8,763 nt of DNA from contig JAGAAE010000095.1 in assembly GCA_017615405.1 (NCBI GenBank), positions 1 through 8,763 of the forward strand. Direction: 5' to 3'. The stretch's first letter is position 1; each line of letters opens with the position of its first letter. The translations under genes and the position numbers were made by a program. Below are positions 4,954 through 8,763 of the stretch, piece by piece. The notes below the pieces were generated by a model, which saw only the letters and a program-made list of their open reading frames with translations, ran no database searches and was not told where the DNA came from. The stretch comes from Clostridia bacterium (lineage in GTDB: Bacteria > Bacillota > Clostridia > Oscillospirales > Acutalibacteraceae).

Positions 4954-6990
4954 ATGAAACAATATCCAGGTGAAAAAATAAAAAACGTTGCGTTTTTAGG
5001 GCATAGTAATGCCGGCAAAACGACCCTTGCAGATTCAATTATTTGTTACGGCAAGGCAGCCGACCGTATCGGAAGCACCGCCGAAGGTACGGCGATAATG
5101 GATTTCGATCCGGAAGAGAAAAAGAGGGGCTGTTCGGTCCAGACGTCGGTCTTTGCCCTCGAGCTTAACGATCATAAACTGAATCTTATAGATGCTCCGG
5201 GACTTTTCGATTTTGCCGGAGGCGTTAAAGAGGCATTAAGTGCCGCCGATTCGGTCATCGTTACCATTTCGGGTAAATCCGGTATCACCATCGGCGCCAA
5301 GCAGGCTTATGACAAGGCGAAGGAACTTAAAAAGGCGATAGGTTTCTTTATCGGCAAACTTGATTCTTCCCACGCTCATTTTTACCGCGTCATATCCGCC
5401 CTTGTTGCGAACTACGGCTCGGTCGTTTGCCCTATCGTTATTCCCTATATCGAGGAAGAAACGGTCAAATGCTACGTCGATCTTATTGAGAACAAGGCAT
5501 ATTCTTTCGACAAATTCAACAAGACCGAAGTCGCGATGCCTTCAAACGATGAGATAACCCAGATGCGCGGTATGCTTCTCGAAGCGGTCGCATCTACCGA
5601 CGACGCGCTTATGGAAAAATACTTCGGCGGCGAAGAGTTTACCGTTGATGAGATCAAGACGGGCGTCAAGGCGGGTATCTTAAACGGCGATATCTGTCCG
5701 GTATTCTGCGGCGTTCAGTCGGAAGGCGCCGCCATCTCGATCTTTGCCGACGGACTTATCAATCTGTTCCCCTCGGCAAGCGAGACCAAGGCACCGCTCA
5801 CCGAAGGCAGCGCTCCTGTTTCGGACAGCGAAAACGCCCTCTACGTTTTCAAGACCATCGCCGACCCGTTTGTCGGCAAGCTTTCCTATTTCAAGGTAGT
5901 ATCGGGCAAGATCAAATCCGATCTTAAACTCAAAAATTCAAGAAGCGGCAACGAAGAGCGCATTTCAAAGGTAATGTGGCTCAAAGGCGGAAAACAGGAA
6001 GACGCCGGTGAGATCGGATGCGGCGATATCGGATGCGTTTCCAAGCTCGGCGACGTTTCGACCGGTGATACGCTTTCAACAAGCGGCAAGATCGAAGTCG
6101 TGCCTGCCGTATTCCCGAAGCCGACCTTAAAAACCGCCGTATTCCCGAAGAACAAGGGCGACGACGAAAAGGTCAACAGCGGTCTTTCAAGGCTTATGGA
6201 GGAGGACCCGACCATAAAACTTTATGCGGATAAGGAAACCAAGGAGCAGGTTTTGTCGACCTTAGGCGAACAGCATCTTGACCTTATCGTTTCGCGTCTT
6301 AAATCAAAGTTCGGCACCGAGGTCGTTCTCAAAGAACCCAAGATCGCTTACAGAGAGACCATAAGAAAGTCGGTCAAGGCGCAGGGCAGACACAAGAAGC
6401 AGTCGGGCGGTCACGGTCAGTTCGGCGACGTATGGATCGAATTCGAGCCGTGCGACAGTGAAGAACTCGTATTTGAAGAGAAGGTATTCGGCGGCGCCGT
6501 TCCGAAGAACTTCTTCCCCGCAGTCGAAAAAGGACTGAGGGACAGTACGGCAAAGGGTGTTCTTGCGGGATATCCGATGGTCGGTATCAAGGCGACGCTC
6601 TACGATGGCTCGTATCACCCGGTAGACTCTTCCGAAATGGCGTTCAAGATGGCGGCGTCCATCGCATTTAAAGAGGGTATCACCAATGCCAACCCCGTTC
6701 TTATGGAGCCGATCGGCACCTTGAAGGTAACGGTTAGCGACGACGTTCTCGGTGACATTATAGGCGATATCAATAAGCGCCGCGGCAGGATAATCGGTAT
6801 GAACCCGATAGCAGGAAAGATGCAGGAGGTCGTCGGCGAGGTCCCGATGGCTGAGATGGCAGACTTCTCGACCGCTATGCGTTCGATAACCGGCGGCAGC
6901 GCGGAATTCGATCTCGATTTCGTCCGCTATGAAGACGTTCCTTCAAACATTGCCGAAAAGATCATCGCCGAGGCGAAAGAAGAGCAGTAA
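4954..6990 (+). CDS. EF-G-like translational GTPase (EF-G-2 type)
   Basis: The 678-residue protein has the full elongation-factor-G architecture. The G domain carries the P-loop GHSNAGKTT (16-24), a switch region ending KKRGCSVQ (56-63), and DAPG (80-83). Domain II starts near 292, domain III near 385-455 (EEDPTIKL, LGEQHLDL), domain IV has GGHGQFGDVW (485-494) and the tip loop GSYHPVDSSE (552-561), and domain V starts near 580 (ANPVLMEPI, later RRGRIIGM). It differs from housekeeping EF-G: DAPGL replaces DTPGH, so the catalytic His is Leu84, and the NKxD motif reads GKLD (134-137). Thermus EF-G-2-type proteins also deviate at these points, so this is a paralogous ribosome GTPase rather than the main translocase. 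AAGGAG lies 10 bases before the ATG. It is transcribed alone. Confidence 0.92.
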   Translation: MKQYPGEKIKNVAFLGHSNAGKTTLADSIICYGKAADRIGSTAEGTAIMDFDPEEKKRGCSVQTSVFALELNDHKLNLIDAPGLFDFAGGVKEALSAADSVIVTISGKSGITIGAKQAYDKAKELKKAIGFFIGKLDSSHAHFYRVISALVANYGSVVCPIVIPYIEEETVKCYVDLIENKAYSFDKFNKTEVAMPSNDEITQMRGMLLEAVASTDDALMEKYFGGEEFTVDEIKTGVKAGILNGDICPVFCGVQSEGAAISIFADGLINLFPSASETKAPLTEGSAPVSDSENALYVFKTIADPFVGKLSYFKVVSGKIKSDLKLKNSRSGNEERISKVMWLKGGKQEDAGEIGCGDIGCVSKLGDVSTGDTLSTSGKIEVVPAVFPKPTLKTAVFPKNKGDDEKVNSGLSRLMEEDPTIKLYADKETKEQVLSTLGEQHLDLIVSRLKSKFGTEVVLKEPKIAYRETIRKSVKAQGRHKKQSGGHGQFGDVWIEFEPCDSEELVFEEKVFGGAVPKNFFPAVEKGLRDSTAKGVLAGYPMVGIKATLYDGSYHPVDSSEMAFKMAASIAFKEGITNANPVLMEPIGTLKVTVSDDVLGDIIGDINKRRGRIIGMNPIAGKMQEVVGEVPMAEMADFSTAMRSITGGSAEFDLDFVRYEDVPSNIAEKIIAEAKEEQ

Positions 6991-7000
6991 AATAAAAATC

Positions 7001-7041
7001 AAAGGACACCGATTTCGATTTGATCTCGGTGTCCTTTTTTT
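7001..7041 (+). terminator. Strong intrinsic terminator after the EF-G-like gene
   Basis: AAAGGACACCGA (7001-7012) pairs perfectly over 12 bases with TCGGTGTCCTTT (7026-7037) around a 13-base loop, followed by a run of Ts to 7041. It starts 10 bases after the stop codon. The A-rich left flank (6991-7003) could give weaker termination of the convergent - strand gene. Confidence 0.95.
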
Positions 7042-7159
7042 ATATATTGCCGTTTTCTAAAATCCTCGACAATTATTGCCTTGTGGTCTTTTGCGCAGAT
7101 CCGTATAAAATCAACAAAGGGAATTATATCAAAAACAGCAAGCTGCGCGTTTTAACTGA

Positions 7160-8584
7160 TCAATAATACATAGGCGTGGTGACGTTTTGGGGCTGCATTC
7201 TTTTTGCGGCGGTCACTTCGGATCTGAGCCGGATCAAAAATGCGGCGATGCAGATCCTTACGATTATCGCAACAACCAAAGCAACGTAAAAACAGATCAT
7301 TGCAAAACGATATTTACTTTCTACACTCGTACTGTTTAAAACATAGCGAATCTCACTCGTAGTTGACAAATAAATGATGAATGCGAGAATAGCTGCCGAT
7401 GAAAGAAATTGCAAAACGATAAGAAAAACCGAAACGTTTCCCGAAGACGATGGATTTTCAGCAGTATTCTTTATCGAGTTGACGGTTGCCAATGCCCTGA
7501 TAATTCCTACGGCGGTGAGAACGAAAGCGGCGATGGCGATAACAGCCGCCCAGATGCAGTAAGTCTTGATTTTATTGATCTCATCGGATGAATAAAACAT
7601 AGAATACTTGCTGACCTGATAAGAATAGACCTGCCAATAACGGACGATACACAGTATCACGGCAATAAAGCCTAAGGCGCATATAACGAATCGGATAATA
7701 TTTGAAACCTTTAAAGCAGATAAGCCTTTTCCCAGTCCGGCTAAACCTTTTTTTCCGTTTATAGAATTGATCAAAAAACCGACCGACATAATGATGGGTA
7801 TGATGATAAACAAAACAAAATTAATGCGAAGAATAATAAAATATTGATAATAATATCCTGCGTATGTTCTCTCGTCACCACTAAGAGAACTCAAAGCTTT
7901 GGTACCATATCTAAATAATTCAATTAAACCTGGGATAACGTAAATTGAATAAAAAATCAGGAACGATATACCTTCAATAAAAAACAGTGCGGTGATGATC
8001 GCGGACAGCGGGGACGAAAGTTTTCTTCCTATCCGCGAAACCAACGGAGATTCCTGCCCTTGAGCGCCGAAGAAGGTCGGCGCCGCATAGGACGGCTGTG
8101 GTACGGGTGTAGGATTCTGATAAAACGGCTGCTGCGCAGGTGTCGGGTTCGGGTAGTACGGCTGCTGTGTCGGCGCCGGGTTTTGATAAAAGGTCTGCGG
8201 CTCGGGAGTCGGTTCATTATTTACAGGCTCAGGCTCCGTTGCCGTATCCTGATTGATCGGCTGTTCCGACGTCGAGTCCTGACAGACAGGCTGCGACTCG
8301 GATCCAAAGTCCTGACTTACAGGCTCCGCTGCCGTATCCTGAACGATCGGCTGCGGCTCGGGCACAGGCTCTTCATAAACGGGTTGAGGAGCAGGCGCCG
8401 GATTCTGATAAACAGGCTGAGGAGCAGGAGTCGGATTCTGATAAACGGGTTGCGGCTGGGGCGCAGGTTGCCGGTAAACAGGTTGGGGTGTCGGTTGCTG
8501 ATAAATCGGTTGCTGAGAACCGCATTTGGGGCAAAACGCTGCCGAATCATCGAGAATATTGCGACAATGGGGACAATACTTCAT
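7160..8584 (-). CDS. Zinc-ribbon, proline-rich-repeat, multi-pass membrane protein
   Basis: The 474-residue protein has three parts. Residues 1-23 form a zinc ribbon with CPHC (Cys4, Cys7) and CPKCG (Cys18, Cys21), as found at the N-terminus of many Bacillota membrane proteins. Residues 24-170 are a low-complexity region rich in Pro, Gln, Tyr and Asn, built of degenerate units of about 11 residues (QPVYQNPTPAP type), more acidic in the middle (71-130). Residues 190-455 hold about six hydrophobic helices (near 193-219, 250-273, 294-315, 342-364, 384-407, 427-452), and the polar C-terminus is short. The N-terminal part is probably cytoplasmic, so the Pro-rich region may act as a spacer or binding platform. 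I recognise no enzyme motif, and the function is unknown. The start is supported by GAAAGGAAGG a few bases upstream. Confidence 0.88.
   Translation of the reverse strand: MKYCPHCRNILDDSAAFCPKCGSQQPIYQQPTPQPVYRQPAPQPQPVYQNPTPAPQPVYQNPAPAPQPVYEEPVPEPQPIVQDTAAEPVSQDFGSESQPVCQDSTSEQPINQDTATEPEPVNNEPTPEPQTFYQNPAPTQQPYYPNPTPAQQPFYQNPTPVPQPSYAAPTFFGAQGQESPLVSRIGRKLSSPLSAIITALFFIEGISFLIFYSIYVIPGLIELFRYGTKALSSLSGDERTYAGYYYQYFIILRINFVLFIIIPIIMSVGFLINSINGKKGLAGLGKGLSALKVSNIIRFVICALGFIAVILCIVRYWQVYSYQVSKYSMFYSSDEINKIKTYCIWAAVIAIAAFVLTAVGIIRALATVNSIKNTAENPSSSGNVSVFLIVLQFLSSAAILAFIIYLSTTSEIRYVLNSTSVESKYRFAMICFYVALVVAIIVRICIAAFLIRLRSEVTAAKRMQPQNVTTPMYY
8081..8506 (-). repeat. Degenerate coding tandem repeat, about 33-base unit
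   Basis: This segment encodes roughly a dozen variants of an 11-residue Pro/Gln/Tyr unit (for example QPVYQNPTPAP and QPVYQNPAPAP) in the zinc-ribbon membrane protein. Units at 8390-8500 and 8090-8210 are most alike; the middle copies have diverged to Glu/Asp/Ser-rich versions. It is coding satellite DNA: there are no identical repeats with unique spacers. Confidence 0.8.
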
Positions 8585-8607
8585 GGTTTACCTTCCTTTC
8601 AATGGAC

Positions 8608-8629
8608 AAGCAATAAAGGCTAATTGCTT
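8608..8629 (-). promoter_or_regulatory. Small hairpin in the leader of the zinc-ribbon gene
   Basis: AAGCAAT and ATTGCTT (8608-8614 and 8623-8629) form a perfect 7-base stem with an 8-base loop, between the -10 box and the ribosome site. It could affect mRNA stability or translation; this is inference, and the stem is AT-rich. Confidence 0.3.
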
Positions 8630-8648
8630 TATCCCTTATAATGAAATA

Positions 8649-8677
8649 ATTATACAGTAAGCCGACGCATTTTTCAA
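8649..8677 (-). promoter_or_regulatory. Promoter of the zinc-ribbon membrane protein gene
   Basis: On the - strand TTGAAA (8677-8672), 17 bases, then TATAAT (8654-8649). This is a near-consensus housekeeping promoter, giving a leader of about 55-60 bases before the ATG at 8584. Confidence 0.85.
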
Positions 8678-8695
8678 CAGAAAAATTTTAAGAAC

Positions 8696-8723
8696 AAAAA
8701 AACGACCGGCAAAAAAATCAGTC
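8696..8723 (-). terminator. Possible weak terminator of a gene beyond the right edge
   Basis: On the - strand a 5-base stem (GACTG with CGGTC, one G-T pair) is followed by one base and seven Ts (8702-8696). It would end a - strand gene whose coding part lies outside the window. The stem is short, so this is tentative. Confidence 0.3.
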
Positions 8724-8763
8724 TGTTGATAAACCGTATTATAAAGTCCGACGCCGTTTTCGG

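Noticed and set aside
7042..7159. Small gene or second terminator between the convergent genes
   Set aside because: Only a poor CAGC-TT-GCTG fold with a loop too short to be stable, and no ORF with a ribosome site.
8081..8506. CRISPR-like array
   Set aside because: The period is about 33 bases, but the copies abut, there are no unique spacers, and the frame is coding throughout.
8060..8623. A 187-residue + strand ORF rich in Arg and Leu
   Set aside because: It is the antisense of the Pro-rich repeat. Its regular Arg/Leu pattern follows from the 33-base unit, and the - strand frame has the zinc ribbon, membrane helices, promoter and ribosome site.

Overview
The window looks like a chromosomal segment of a mid-GC, Gram-positive Bacillota, most likely an uncultured clostridial (Oscillospirales-like) gut-type bacterium. 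The evidence is strong AGGAGG-type ribosome binding sites, TTGnnn-17-TATAAT promoters, an amidase anchored by S-layer homology (SLH) repeats, a TagD-type CDP-glycerol synthase, and no outer-membrane genes. The exact taxon is an inference. I see no rRNA, tRNA, CRISPR array, insertion sequence, phage gene or origin.

Left part, + strand (1-1554): the 3' end of a LicD-family transferase gene, a family 2 glycosyltransferase of the dolichol-phosphate-mannose-synthase type, and a small DUF2304 membrane protein. The three are almost contiguous and end at a strong, probably bidirectional, terminator. They look like the tail of a cell-surface polymer cluster that starts upstream of the window.

Middle-left, - strand (4017-1565, read right to left): a clear promoter at 3987-4015 drives a short mannose-6-phosphate-isomerase-like cupin that seems to lack the catalytic core, then a secreted N-acetylmuramoyl-L-alanine amidase with three SLH repeats, then tagD (glycerol-3-phosphate cytidylyltransferase). 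Gaps of 28 and 11 bases suggest one operon for wall remodelling and wall-polymer precursor supply. It converges on the polymer cluster at the shared terminator.

Middle (4017-4953): a single-gene unit on the - strand encodes an exported or membrane-anchored 193-residue protein I do not recognise, with its own promoter, Shine-Dalgarno sequence and terminator. The 285-base divergent intergenic region upstream of it has two inverted repeats and a near-consensus extended -10 promoter for the next gene.

Right part: a 678-residue EF-G-like translational GTPase of the EF-G-2 type (+ strand, own promoter and perfect 12-bp-stem terminator), then a convergent - strand gene for a zinc-ribbon, proline-rich-repeat, six-helix membrane protein with a textbook promoter. 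The last 85 bases hold no gene I can support.

No complete new defence or mobile system is evident. The most unusual items are the core-less isomerase-like cupin heading a cell-wall operon, the zinc-ribbon/proline-repeat membrane protein, and the inverted repeats in the 4669-4953 regulatory region.
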